Origin: Eubacterium_G segne
Lineage (GTDB): Bacteria; Bacillota; Clostridia; Lachnospirales; Lachnospiraceae
Direction: 5' to 3'
DNA: 64,000 bases
Assembly: GCF_014287775.1 (NCBI RefSeq)
Contig: NZ_JACOOZ010000001.1
Span: 248,001 to 312,000, forward strand
The position numbers were made by a program, and so were the translations under genes. The notes beneath the pieces were generated by a model that worked only from the letters and a program-made list of their open reading frames with translations, was not told the DNA's origin and ran no database searches. Below are positions 41,626 through 49,938 of this stretch, piece by piece. Every line of letters begins with the position of its first letter. The first letter of the stretch is position 1.

Positions 41626-42855
41626 TTAAAAAACATCTAATTTCACAGATAAATTTTCAAAAGACTCTTTCTTCTTTTTATCTGTAGCTTCCGCATATAT
41701 ATCCATTGTTGTTTCAATGTTTCTATGTCCCATAATAGACTGAATAACTTTCAGATTAGTTTCCTGTTCACATAGCCTTGTTGCAAATGTGTGTCTAAGA
41801 ATGTGACATGAAAAATATGGTAATATTAACGGATTCCTTTTTTCTCTTGCTGCAGTGATTTCTTCTTCATTATTATAATTAATTACAATTCTTTTTATTG
41901 CTGAATTCACTGCTTGTTGATTCAGAATATTTCCGAATCTGTTTTGAAAAACAAAACCACTTACGCCATCTATAACAGTCTCATTAAATCCATTCTCTTG
42001 TTGATCCTCTTCTTCTAATTTTAGAGCATCATACACAACATCAAGCATTGGAATTGTTCTAACACCTGCCTCTGTTTTTGGAGTAGACAGCGTTGACACA
42101 CATTTATTCTTTTCTGCCGACTTATAATTTGCAATACTATGATTAATAGTAATCATTTTATTTTCAAAATCCAAGTCATCCCATCTTAATGCAATAGCTT
42201 CCCCAATTCTACATCCTGTACCTAGCAAAAATGTGAATAATGGCCACCAGTGATAATACACCGGACTATTTGCAATATAATTCATAAATGCTCTTTGCTG
42301 TTCGATTGTCAGTGCATGCCGAATACCTCTGTTTTTACCAGATTTTCTATTTACCTCTTTCATTGCGCCTGTAGCAGGATTCTTTCTTATTATGTCATCC
42401 CTTACCGCCAACTCAAAAGTTGGATGCAAAAGACAATGAATTGAATCCAAAGTTCCAAGGGCAATATTCTTATCTTTCAATAAGTATAGATAATACTGCA
42501 CTACATCTGAATATTTAATGTCTGCGATTTTCTTTTTACCAAAATCTTTTCTCACGAAATGGTTATAAGTATATATATATCCGCTCCTTGTAGAATCCTT
42601 TAGATGCTGTTTCAAGGAAATGTACCTATCAAATACAAAATTGATTGAAGCATTTCCTGCTGTGTACACATCTAAGCCATCTAACTGAGCCTTTAATAGT
42701 TCTTGTTCCTTTCTCCTAAGAGATACAAGGTCATTAGCATAAATGTATTTTCGCTGTCCCAATGGATTAGTGTACGTATAAACATAACGACCATCTTTTC
42801 TATAAACCTCACCTGATTTAAGTGTTCTACCTCTAGGATCTTTTCTATTTGCCAT
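41626..42855 (-). CDS. int: Tyrosine site-specific integrase
   Basis: 409 residues of Tn916-Int-like layout. It has an N-terminal arm-binding region (1-65, GEVYRKDGRYVYTYTNPLGQ), a core-binding domain (about 70-175), and a catalytic domain with Arg216 (GCRIGEA), Lys260 (STPKTEAG), His351 and Arg354 (HILRHTF), His377 (GHRNIETT) and Tyr387 (DIYAEA). All catalytic residues are present, so the enzyme looks intact. AGGAGG lies 6 nt upstream of the ATG. It is the only integrase in the window; whether it moves module A, module C or both together is unresolved. Confidence 0.95.
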   Translation of the reverse strand: MANRKDPRGRTLKSGEVYRKDGRYVYTYTNPLGQRKYIYANDLVSLRRKEQELLKAQLDGLDVYTAGNASINFVFDRYISLKQHLKDSTRSGYIYTYNHFVRKDFGKKKIADIKYSDVVQYYLYLLKDKNIALGTLDSIHCLLHPTFELAVRDDIIRKNPATGAMKEVNRKSGKNRGIRHALTIEQQRAFMNYIANSPVYYHWWPLFTFLLGTGCRIGEAIALRWDDLDFENKMITINHSIANYKSAEKNKCVSTLSTPKTEAGVRTIPMLDVVYDALKLEEEDQQENGFNETVIDGVSGFVFQNRFGNILNQQAVNSAIKRIVINYNNEEEITAAREKRNPLILPYFSCHILRHTFATRLCEQETNLKVIQSIMGHRNIETTMDIYAEATDKKKKESFENLSVKLDVF

Positions 42856-42885
42856 AAGTTCCTCCTTAATAAGAAAGAGCTCATA

Positions 42886-43056
42886 CTATTTATCTCTTGA
42901 TAATATTTTCTCAAGACCTTTCGTTGCGACTTTTGTCATAGACTCATTATGTTTTTCGGTATACTGCAATAACCTTTGATACATCTCATCTGAAATGCGA
43001 ATACTAAGAACCTTGTCTTTAGTTTTCTCTAACTTAGGTCTTCCTTTATTTGCCAT
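42886..43056 (-). CDS. Small ribbon-helix-helix protein
   Basis: 56 residues: KDKVLSIRISDEMYQRLLQY then a helix ending ATKGLEKILSRDK, a CopG-like fold. The start is MANKGRP with GGAGG 8 nt upstream; earlier in-frame codons have no site. It lies directly upstream of the integrase gene and probably regulates it. Confidence 0.8.
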   Translation of the reverse strand: MANKGRPKLEKTKDKVLSIRISDEMYQRLLQYTEKHNESMTKVATKGLEKILSRDK

Positions 43057-43155
43057 ATTGCATACCTCCATGCGTTTATTATATATTTTGTATGACAAAA
43101 AATCAACTATTAAATAGTACAAACTCTTTAATGTTCTATATTAACTTTTTTATTT

Positions 43156-43365
43156 CTAAAATTCTCTAAATGTTTCTAAAAATTTTTCAAATACTTCGCA
43201 ATTGACTAAAGCCATTCCATCTATCTTATACACAGCTCCAGCTTCCTTTGCCAACGCTTGAAACTTTGTCATCCCTATACTATATAGGTCTGAACCTTCT
43301 TTATATCTAACAAATTTTTTTGCCATTGCTTTTCCTCTAACTGAAACCTTGCCTGCCTCTGTCAT
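43156..43365 (-). CDS. DUF6462-family small HTH-like protein
   Basis: 69 residues: KFVRYKEGSDLYSIGMTKFQ, AGAVYKIDGMALVN, VFEKFLETFREF. The ATG follows the XRE stop immediately and has AGGAGG 8 nt upstream. A second ATG 39 nt in also has a site and would give 56 residues. Likely co-transcribed with the XRE gene. Confidence 0.8.
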   Translation of the reverse strand: MTEAGKVSVRGKAMAKKFVRYKEGSDLYSIGMTKFQALAKEAGAVYKIDGMALVNCEVFEKFLETFREF

Positions 43366-43698
43366 CTATATCGCCTCCTTCATTCTTACCATCGTCTCCA
43401 CCATGTCTGCATAAAGAACTAAACATTGTTCCCGCTCATCAAATGATAGCTTACTCAAATTATCTTCAAGTCTGTCTTTCGTTCCGTGCTTGATTCCAAG
43501 TATAGTATTAGCATCCGTATCATATGCTTCAATAAATTTGTAAAGCATATTTACTGTTAGATTTCTGCACCCTCTCTCTAATTGTCTAATATGTGACTCA
43601 CTACAATCCACCATATCTCCTGCTTCACCGGGAGATATATTTAGTTTTGTTCTTATTTCTTTTAGTTTGTCTCCAACTGCTAATTTATTGTATTTCAT
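43366..43698 (-). CDS. XRE-family regulator
   Basis: 110 residues. The HTH lies at about 8-62 (LKEIRTKLNISPGEAGDMVD, ESHIRQLERG), followed by a helical C-terminus. The start is MKYNKLAV with GAGG upstream. It is likely the regulator of the integration module. Confidence 0.85.
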   Translation of the reverse strand: MKYNKLAVGDKLKEIRTKLNISPGEAGDMVDCSESHIRQLERGCRNLTVNMLYKFIEAYDTDANTILGIKHGTKDRLEDNLSKLSFDEREQCLVLYADMVETMVRMKEAI

Positions 43699-43753
43699 TT
43701 TTACCTCAATTCTGTTAGTTATGTTCTCTAGCATCTGTTTATTTTGTTGAAAT

Positions 43754-43769
43754 ACATTACTAGTAATGT
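43754..43769. promoter_or_regulatory. Perfect 16-bp palindrome, putative operator
   Basis: ACATTACTAGTAATGT, 56 bp upstream of the XRE start, next to a TATAAC -10-like element on the minus strand (the -35 is weak). Position suggests autoregulation by the XRE protein. Confidence 0.5.
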
Positions 43770-44124
43770 TTGTTATAAATGAACACTTACATTTTCATAA
43801 GTTAGCACGCCTGCATCTCTAATGACTGTTTACCACAACAGAGGAAACGCCTTAATTTCCATCTCATTAGTGACTTCTTTTGATCTGACCGTCGTCAGTA
43901 TAAGTTTGAATTGCTACGATGACTACATCACCGATTACGGCATAAGCAAATCTAGCCATTACTGGCAGAAGTTTTTTTCTTATTATCTGTAAGTCTGTGT
44001 CATTGGGTTGGTAATCAATGACTATGTAATTATTCTATGTTAAATAAGAAGATATTCGTACACACGAAATTGTGGAATTTAATAATAATCCCCACAAATT
44101 TTAGTGGGTAATTCGAAATTCAAT
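43770..44124. other. Gene-free boundary stretch
   Basis: AT-rich, with no feature I can call firmly. A 30-residue minus-strand frame (43867-43959, MARFAYAVIGDVVIVAIQTY at its start) has no ribosome site. The stretch separates the integration module from the next transcription unit and may contain a module border. Confidence 0.35.
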
Positions 44125-44152
44125 AAAAAAAGAGCCGATTTGCACTGGCCCT
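44125..44152 (-). terminator. Terminator after the 224-aa hypothetical gene
   Basis: On the minus strand AGGGCC pairs with GGCTCT (one G-T pair), followed by TTTTTT. Confidence 0.6.
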
Positions 44153-44171
44153 AATTTTATGACAGATTGTT

Positions 44172-44846
44172 TTATAATTCCTTTATTGAAAAATATAAAA
44201 TCATATCACAACCTATTATTCTTATTTTATCTAATTTTAAAATGCTTACTGGAACGTTGAATTTGGTAAATTTTCTAGACTTGGATATCTTATATAACAC
44301 TGCATCCATTATTTCATCCCTGTGTTGTTTAATAAATTCTATCGAATATGTTCCTTTAAAAACCTCAACACTAACAAAATCAAATGTATTTTCATTAGGA
44401 TTATCTATGTCTCTTGAAACTATAATACCTGATTCTCTTATAAACATATATTCGAGTGCAGGATGTTCTTTTTTCTGCTTTTTTACCTTTTCAGCTCTTT
44501 CCCTATTCTTTGCATACGTTTGTCTATTTGAATGTCTTTTATACAAAGCCATATGTATTAATTCCAGTGGATTTTTCTCTTCACTAATCATTCTTGCATT
44601 ATATGCGGTATGACATGTAGGATTTTTGTATTCCACAAAATCATAAATTGCATCTGCAAATTCATCTGCAAATTTCATTTTACGAGCCTCTTTTTTATAT
44701 TTATCTCTAATAAATATATCATCGCCTTCTCTTCCAATATATTTACTTAAAACTGTTAAAGCTTCATTAATTTCATCTTCTGTAATATTTTCACAATACT
44801 CTTTATATTTTTTTGAATTCTTATCAATTACTTCCTTTGTTATCAA
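44172..44846 (-). CDS. Hypothetical protein (224 aa)
   Basis: No family recognised. The N-terminal half is helical and charged (TEDEINEALTVLSKYIGREG). A basic middle (YKRHSNRQTYAKNRERAEKV) and a beta-rich C-terminus (ESGIIVSRDID, FDFVSVEVFKG) follow. It is the leftmost gene of the AT-rich region, with its own terminator. Possibly cargo. Confidence 0.6.
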   Translation of the reverse strand: MITKEVIDKNSKKYKEYCENITEDEINEALTVLSKYIGREGDDIFIRDKYKKEARKMKFADEFADAIYDFVEYKNPTCHTAYNARMISEEKNPLELIHMALYKRHSNRQTYAKNRERAEKVKKQKKEHPALEYMFIRESGIIVSRDIDNPNENTFDFVSVEVFKGTYSIEFIKQHRDEIMDAVLYKISKSRKFTKFNVPVSILKLDKIRIIGCDMILYFSIKEL

Positions 44847-44911
44847 TTCAATTACTCCTTTTCATTATATATTGTAATAATATTCGTTAGATTTGTAATC
44901 CCCTTTTCTAT

Positions 44912-44939
44912 AACAATAAAGAGCCACACTATGTGACTC
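44912..44939 (-). terminator. Terminator after the XRE gene
   Basis: GAGTCACA/TGTGGCTC (8 bp, one G-T pair) around a TAG loop and followed by TTTATTGTT on the minus strand. Confidence 0.65.
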
Positions 44940-45014
44940 CTTACACTAATACCATATACTATTATATAATTATATATTTTATAATTAAACAATATATAGC
45001 ATAATTAATTTTCA

Positions 45015-45380
45015 TTAGGCAACTCTTATCTTCATTATTCTTTCTACTATTTCATAAATAGCTTTATTTGTTTTCATGTCATTTTGCTCAAGCAATCTCA
45101 TAATCTGCACATCATAATAATTGTCATTAGTATTACCAATCAAATAGTCTGCCGACTTTTGATATATTATACACATCTTTTTTAACACTTCTGATGGTAT
45201 AGTTGCTCCATGTTCATATCTTGCAAGTGTATTAATATGAATATCAAGCTTCTCTGCAGCTTTTTCTTGAGTTAATTTGCTTTCCTCTCGACTTTCTTGA
45301 AGTCTATTACCTACTTTGTCACTGTCGTAATAATCCTTTCTAATCGGGTCTGACCCAGATTTCATAATGTCTATCTTCAA
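45015..45380 (-). CDS. XRE-family regulator (TTG start)
   Basis: 121 residues. The HTH lies at about 26-80 (LQESREESKLTQEKAAEKLD, NTLARYEHGATIP), and the C-terminus resembles that of conjugative-element repressors. The start is TTG with AGGAG 9 nt upstream; there is no better codon before the HTH. Confidence 0.8.
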   Translation of the reverse strand: MKIDIMKSGSDPIRKDYYDSDKVGNRLQESREESKLTQEKAAEKLDIHINTLARYEHGATIPSEVLKKMCIIYQKSADYLIGNTNDNYYDVQIMRLLEQNDMKTNKAIYEIVERIMKIRVA

Positions 45381-45552
45381 ATGTGTTGTCTCCTTTTGTT
45401 ATAATACAAATTTAATGTTTTAAGTTTGTACTCACAAAGGATGGGAAACTTTTCCTTGTAAGCGATTGCTAATTAACTACGCCTGTTTAGCAACACATAG
45501 TAACTAGTTAATTTGCTGATCTTTTACCTTGGTTAATTTCCGTCTAACACTC

Positions 45553-45774
45553 CTATTTCAATACTGTTATCGCTCTAGGGCATGTTGGATATCTTCTTAT
45601 GTATCCTAACTTTTCAAGTGCCTTTAAATGTCCAGCTATAGAAGATGTAGAAGTAAAACCTGTTTTTTTGCACAACTCTCTTACGGTTGGTGCAAATCCA
45701 AATTCTTTAATAAAGTCTATGATGCATTCATATGTCTTTAACTGTCTCTCTGTTAACTGACTTGTATAAGCCAT
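45553..45774 (-). CDS. LexA-type winged-helix DNA-binding protein without protease domain
   Basis: 73 residues. LTERQLKTYECIIDFIKEFG, APTVRELCKKTGFTS and a wing LEKLGYIRRYPTCPRAI match the LexA DNA-binding domain. The S24 autoprotease half is absent, so it cannot self-cleave. GGAGG lies upstream of the ATG. It may bind LexA-like sites or regulate the element. Confidence 0.8.
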   Translation of the reverse strand: MAYTSQLTERQLKTYECIIDFIKEFGFAPTVRELCKKTGFTSTSSIAGHLKALEKLGYIRRYPTCPRAITVLK

Positions 45775-45999
45775 CCTGGTTCACCTCCTATTATTAAGTT
45801 TCTCTGATACTACTGTTTAATTTTCTTTTACAAATTGCAAACAAGCCTACGTATGCAATTCTTTGCTTTATACTTATTTCCGGATCAAAGTATTATCGAA
45901 TGTGTGTTCGATTCCTTTAAGCATTGTAATTATATTACTTTTGAATTGATATGTAAATACCCAAAATTGAAAACATACATTTATATACTAAATACTAAA

Positions 46000-46027
46000 A
46001 CGCTGATGTCATCCCAAACACCAGCGT
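46000..46027 (-). terminator. Terminator after the SpoVG operon
   Basis: ACGCTGGTGT/ACATCAGCGT pairs with one mismatch, followed by TTTTAGTATTT on the minus strand; it may also work for the other strand (AAAAAAAC side). Confidence 0.6.
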
Positions 46028-46053
46028 AAAAAAACAATACATAATGCATTATT

Positions 46054-46647
46054 CTAGATTTCTTTTGGCTTTACTCTTTCACATTTCCATATATTACTCA
46101 TTACAACGACCAATTCATATAATATAGCCTGTTCTGCATTCCTAGGATTTTGATCTTTAGCAACCGGAGATAATGACACTCTTTTTGCTAATGCTCTCTG
46201 TATTTCATGTTCATATATTGGATCTGCAATAAATGTCACGCCTGACTGTACTTCCCTTACTTCTACATTTATAAGCTTCATTCCTGCTACAAAAATATTC
46301 TGTTCTATGTAATCTAGGGCATCATATGCATCCTTATCTATAAAAATAGCATCTGCCATAGGTGCCAGTTGCATTATTAATCTAGCATATCCTACGTTAT
46401 CTAAACTATTTGTTGGAACTATACTCCAAAATTTGCATCCACTTTCACTTTCACAAACTTCAAAACCCTGTTCTTTGACAATTGCACACATTTCGACAAA
46501 TTCTTCAAATGTTTTTTCTTCTAACTTATCATCTGTAAGAACCACAACTGCTTTTTTTCCCTTATTGGGGAACAATTCACATTTATTCTTTTCATTTTCT
46601 CTGATTGTTCTTTCTTTTACATTTTCAAATACTTTATCTATCTGCAT
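46054..46647 (-). CDS. Hypothetical protein (197 aa)
   Basis: No family recognised. An alpha/beta N-terminal part contains KAVVVLTDDKLEEKTFEEFV and SESGCKFWSIVPTNSLDN; a later stretch reads LAPMADAIFIDKDAYDALD. The start is MQIDKVF with AGGAGG 8 nt upstream. It is the last gene of the module C SpoVG operon, at the position held in module A by the truncated DUF6674-like gene. Confidence 0.65.
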   Translation of the reverse strand: MQIDKVFENVKERTIRENEKNKCELFPNKGKKAVVVLTDDKLEEKTFEEFVEMCAIVKEQGFEVCESESGCKFWSIVPTNSLDNVGYARLIMQLAPMADAIFIDKDAYDALDYIEQNIFVAGMKLINVEVREVQSGVTFIADPIYEHEIQRALAKRVSLSPVAKDQNPRNAEQAILYELVVVMSNIWKCERVKPKEI

Positions 46648-46660
46648 ATTCTTTTCCTCC

Positions 46661-47293
46661 TTATCTAAAGGGTGTTTCCACACCATCTAACGCTTTGTCC
46701 ACCTGTATAAATTCTTCATTCATTTTTTCATATACTTTTTCTTTTTCACTTAAAATTGCATTGTACAACTCAGTTCTGAATTCCTTTGTTATCGGGAAAC
46801 AAACATCTTCATATTTTTTTCCTTCATCTCCTCTGTTCACTAACTGAGACGGCATTGCTACAAAAGAACCTTTTTCACTTGTCATAACCTTAATATTATT
46901 TATGACAAAGCACTTGTCTAAATAAACCCTGCCAATTGCTTCTAGATTTGTACCTGACATTGTATTGAGTGAAATTCCAATTTCCATTTTATCATCCAGC
47001 CCTTTCACTTCATACTCGTTAACACCTTCTTTAAAGTTTTTCAGAATATTTCCATATAACTCATCTCTGAATTCTTTTGTCGTTGGATTGCAATATTCTT
47101 TGTATACTGGCTTTCCATTATCATCAACAGACTTACTTTTGTAACTTGGCATTGACACAAACAGTTCACCATTTTTATTTTCTCTTACAGTAATTCCTGT
47201 AACTATAAAACATTTATTAAATGTTACTGATGCATACGCTTTTGTACTTCTTTCTTGATTTTTTGTTTTAAAAATTCTTATACTATAATTCAT
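46661..47293 (-). CDS. Tandem SpoVG-domain protein (module C)
   Basis: 210 residues, two SpoVG domains (about 1-90, ASVTFNKCFIVTGITV; about 103-190, GRVYLDKCFVINNIKV), each followed by FVSMPSY/FVAMPS and a CNP/CFP segment. It ends TPFR, as in the module A copy. Function in conjugation is not known to me. Confidence 0.9.
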   Translation of the reverse strand: MNYSIRIFKTKNQERSTKAYASVTFNKCFIVTGITVRENKNGELFVSMPSYKSKSVDDNGKPVYKEYCNPTTKEFRDELYGNILKNFKEGVNEYEVKGLDDKMEIGISLNTMSGTNLEAIGRVYLDKCFVINNIKVMTSEKGSFVAMPSQLVNRGDEGKKYEDVCFPITKEFRTELYNAILSEKEKVYEKMNEEFIQVDKALDGVETPFR

Positions 47294-47313
47294 TTACATT
47301 TCTCTCCTTCCAA

Positions 47314-47679
47314 TTAATTTATTCCTATTATTTCTTCTAAACATTTTCTTTCTTCCCTGTCTAACTCAATATCGAAATGTCCCCATTTTTTACTTGAACT
47401 AAGCGCTGCTTTGTTGCAAATCTTTTTAGCAATGCGACTTAACACGCACATTTCTTTCATTGATTTTAGTATTACCTTTATCTGCATTGCTTCATCTTTA
47501 TTTCGCTCTTTGTCATAATTTTCCAGTTTCTTTGAATAACATTTTGCAAACTCATCATATTCATCCTGACCAATGCGCCTAGTAACAACTGTTTTCCCAG
47601 AACGTTCCCACTCATGCTGTAATGCTTGAAACAAATATCCTATTTCACGAGCTGACTCCTTATCATTTACATGTCTCAT
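47314..47679 (-). CDS. ICE hypothetical protein, paralogue of 11268-11636
   Basis: 121 residues. It shares HEWERSG, the SRIAKKI segment and FDIELDREE with the module A product. The start is MRHVNDK with AGGAG 7 nt upstream. It is the first gene after the promoter-attenuator leader at 47730-47899, so in module C it opens the short SpoVG operon. Confidence 0.75.
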   Translation of the reverse strand: MRHVNDKESAREIGYLFQALQHEWERSGKTVVTRRIGQDEYDEFAKCYSKKLENYDKERNKDEAMQIKVILKSMKEMCVLSRIAKKICNKAALSSSKKWGHFDIELDREERKCLEEIIGIN

Positions 47680-47729
47680 CCTGAATCTCCTTTCGTATTT
47701 TATTTTTCTTATTGTAGGTGCAAAAGAAA

Positions 47730-47780
47730 AACGCCCTATCAAATACTCCATTCACTACAATAGAATATTGATAAGGCGTT
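47730..47780 (-). terminator. Leader attenuator hairpin, AACGCC type
   Basis: AACGCCCTATCAA/TTGATAAGGCGTT (13 positions, one mismatch), followed on the minus strand by TTTTTCTTTT. It lies between the promoter at 47819-47847 and the start codon at 47679, so it can attenuate the operon. The same closing stem recurs at 51708-51740 and 63011-63064. Confidence 0.7.
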
Positions 47781-47818
47781 ATTAAATTATTACTTAGTGT
47801 TTTCTAAGTGATGTTATA

Positions 47819-47899
47819 ATTCTAACAGTTAGAAATTATTATGTCGAAAACTAGTATGGTCTTTATTTTGTTATTTTTAAGTCTATGTTGGTCTTTTTT
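47819..47899 (-). promoter_or_regulatory. Promoter with two upstream boxes 32 bp apart (SpoVG operon)
   Basis: On the minus strand -35 TCGACA (47847-47842), 17-bp spacer, -10 TAGAAT (47824-47819). Three bp upstream of the -35 is box 1 (plus-strand CTAGTATGGTCTTTA from 47851), and 32 bp further box 2 (CTATGTTGGTCTTTTT from 47883). The promoter at 63124-63204 has identical geometry. Activator binding is inferred. Confidence 0.7.
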
Positions 47900-48030
47900 A
47901 TGTAAATTACTATGATTCAGCTAACTTTTAACGAATTTTTTTAACAATCTCTGTCATTCATTGTTTTTTCAAGCACTTTAGCTCTTTTTATCCATTTAAT
48001 CACCTTAACTTTTTATTCATATGCCTTAAT

Positions 48031-48270
48031 ACTTGGGAACAGCGTAAGTTTCAAGATGTTGTTGAAGTTGCGTACCAAGGAATAAATACAACTGCTGATA
48101 AAGTTGAATATGTCAACAAAGGTGTTCCAATTTTGCAGGGCAAGCATATTACTTCTGGAAAAATAGATTATAAGAATGTACGCTACCTTGATAAAGAAAA
48201 ATATGAACCAATTTATTATCCTAAATATGTTCCAAAGGCTAATGATATTCTATTGGCAAACGATAAATGA
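48031..48270 (+). pseudogene. hsdS: hsdS fragment (type I restriction specificity subunit)
   Basis: Plus-strand open frame reading WEQRKFQDVVEVAYQGIN, then GVPILQGKHITSGKIDYKNV and YYPKYVPKANDILLAND. This is the conserved linker plus the start of a target-recognition domain of HsdS. It has no start codon context, and it stops at a junction with an nrdD fragment at about 48258-48262. It is therefore a remnant of about 75 residues out of about 400. Confidence 0.8.
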
Positions 48271-48514
48271 TGTATGTTTTTGCAAGAACAAATTTCTTCT
48301 CTGCCATAAGCTTCTGTTCAATAATATCCTGAATATCTTCAACTGCCATCTCATCAAAGCCACGGTTTTCAATAGAAGCTAATATATTATAAATCTGTTC
48401 CTCACTAATTCTTTCTTCCTGGTCGACTTCTGTGTTCGCCTTCTGAATAGCTGATACAATTTTGTTACGATCATAAGTAGCTCTATGACCGTCACGTTTA
48501 ATAACACTTATCAT
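48239..48514 (-). pseudogene. nrdD: nrdD 5' fragment (anaerobic ribonucleotide reductase ATP-cone)
   Basis: Begins MISVIKRDGHRATYDRNKIV and continues to KFVLAKTYIIYR, the ATP-cone regulatory domain of NrdD. Homology ends at codon 85; the last few codons (LPIEYH) come from hsdS DNA read backwards. The full enzyme is about 700 residues, so it cannot be active. It keeps its own upstream region with an NrdR-type box. Confidence 0.85.
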
Positions 48515-48746
48515 TTTTTTCGTTCCTTCTTTCTTCTTCATATATCATGTATACAGCATTAAAAATACGATAATAATGCTGTTCTATATTAAACACAATT
48601 AAATACATTGTGCTTTTTAGGCAATAAAAAAGCGATGTGTTAAACTATGATAATCAAGTAAGGTGTTTAACTCTTTCGCATGCATTAGGTTATAGCACTA
48701 AGCTAAATGAATGTCTACCAAATATTGCGAAAATCAAAAAACAAAA

Positions 48747-48762
48747 ACACAATATATAGTGT
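48747..48762 (-). promoter_or_regulatory. NrdR box upstream of the nrdD fragment
   Basis: ACACAATATATAGTGT fits the 16-bp NrdR operator pattern. The remaining gap 48515-48911 is AT-rich, with a second weaker CACAATT...ATTGTG element at about 48594-48612. The box shows that the fragment was carried with its native chromosomal promoter region. Confidence 0.65.
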
Positions 48763-48911
48763 TTGCAAAATGAATGCCCTAAATAAAGGGATGGAACAAA
48801 AAAAGAAAAATTGTCAAGTGAAAAATAAATTAATTTAATTAAGTGATATATATTTTATTTGAATGCAATTATAAATTTAAAGAGAAAAGTATATTGCATA
48901 TGTGAATGAAA

Positions 48912-49397
48912 TTAAAAATCATTCTTCATCTTGATTCGGTTTTCTTTTCGTTTAAGGGCACAGTCCCACTCGGCCTGCTGAAATTCATTTTCAATGATAA
49001 GCGGTGGAACTTTTGTTGGTCTGTTATTAGCGCCCATTGCAACCATTACAAAGAAAGCTCTGTTAATAGGGTGGCGCATTCCTTCATTATTTTCAACATA
49101 AGTATCTATGCGAACTTCCATTGAAGTGTTTCCGGTATATGTTACATAACCAATAATTACCAGCAAATCATTTACATAGGCTCCATCTTTAAAGTCTAAA
49201 TGGTCGATTGCAGCAGTTGTTACATTATTGCAGCCGGAATGGCGCTTTGCAACAATTCCTGCAATTTCATCAAGCATAGAAAGTAATGCTCCGCCAAATA
49301 AACGACCGCCACCATTTAAATCACATGGCTTTATTACATGTACCTGCTCAGTCCTTGAAAAAGAGACTGTTTTTCTATTAATATTTTTTCTATTCAT
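48912..49397 (-). CDS. Hotdog-fold acyl-CoA thioesterase
   Basis: 161 residues. The pattern (LNGGGRLFGGALLSMLDEIA, then AAIDHLDFKDG and VTYTGNTSMEVRIDTYVEN) is that of the YciA/BACH acyl-CoA hydrolase group. It hydrolyses acyl-CoA to free acid and CoA; the substrate cannot be told from sequence. The start is MNRKNINRK with AGGAG 9 nt upstream. It appears intact and lies in a chromosomal-type block with the nrdD fragment, so it is probably captured DNA rather than an ICE gene. Confidence 0.85.
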   Translation of the reverse strand: MNRKNINRKTVSFSRTEQVHVIKPCDLNGGGRLFGGALLSMLDEIAGIVAKRHSGCNNVTTAAIDHLDFKDGAYVNDLLVIIGYVTYTGNTSMEVRIDTYVENNEGMRHPINRAFFVMVAMGANNRPTKVPPLIIENEFQQAEWDCALKRKENRIKMKNDF

Positions 49398-49440
49398 ATA
49401 TAAACACGCTCCTTTGTTACATCGTAAGAGTAAAATTATT

Positions 49441-49746
49441 TTATAACATACATACATATGTCATATTAGAATCCAAAGTATAATGCAATGATTCTTTTAG
49501 TTCTGCTAAAAGTTCTTCTGCATCTTCGCTATTCATTGCCTCCTCATAAACCTTTTGTGCCTCTTGCAAATCATCCGGTATCTCATCATTTAATAAATCG
49601 TACGCCTTTGATAAATACGAATCTGATAAATACTTATAGAATACTAACCCTAATAAATATGTCTTATATTCATTCGCATCAATCTTACCTCTTAATACAT
49701 CCGCCCCACTCCATAAAACCTGAAGTAAGTCCTTTCCTTCTGTCAT
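49441..49746 (-). pseudogene. hsdM: hsdM 5' fragment (type I modification methylase N-domain)
   Basis: LLQVLWSGADVLRGKIDANE and KTYLLGLVFYKYLSDSYL are the HsdM N-terminal helical domain. Homology ends near residue 95 (SLHYTLDSN), and the frame stops at 101 of a usual 500 or more residues; no methylase motif is present. A good GGAGG precedes the ATG, so a short product might still be made. Confidence 0.85.
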
Positions 49747-49938
49747 TTTACTCCTCCTTTATTTGTCATATATGTTTCTTAGATTTCTAATCGTTTAAAT
49801 ATAAATTTTCAACCGCTTATTTCACATAATTTGTTACCTTTATATTTTAATATATATTTCTTAATTTTCCAATTAAAAATATATTGCTCAAAAAAACATC
49901 AAGAACGACAAAATTTGCTACTGTCATTAGCATTAATT

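Noticed and set aside
45835..46029. Plus-strand 64-residue frame in the gap after the SpoVG operon
   Set aside because: No ribosome site, low-complexity translation, and it ends in a terminator hairpin.
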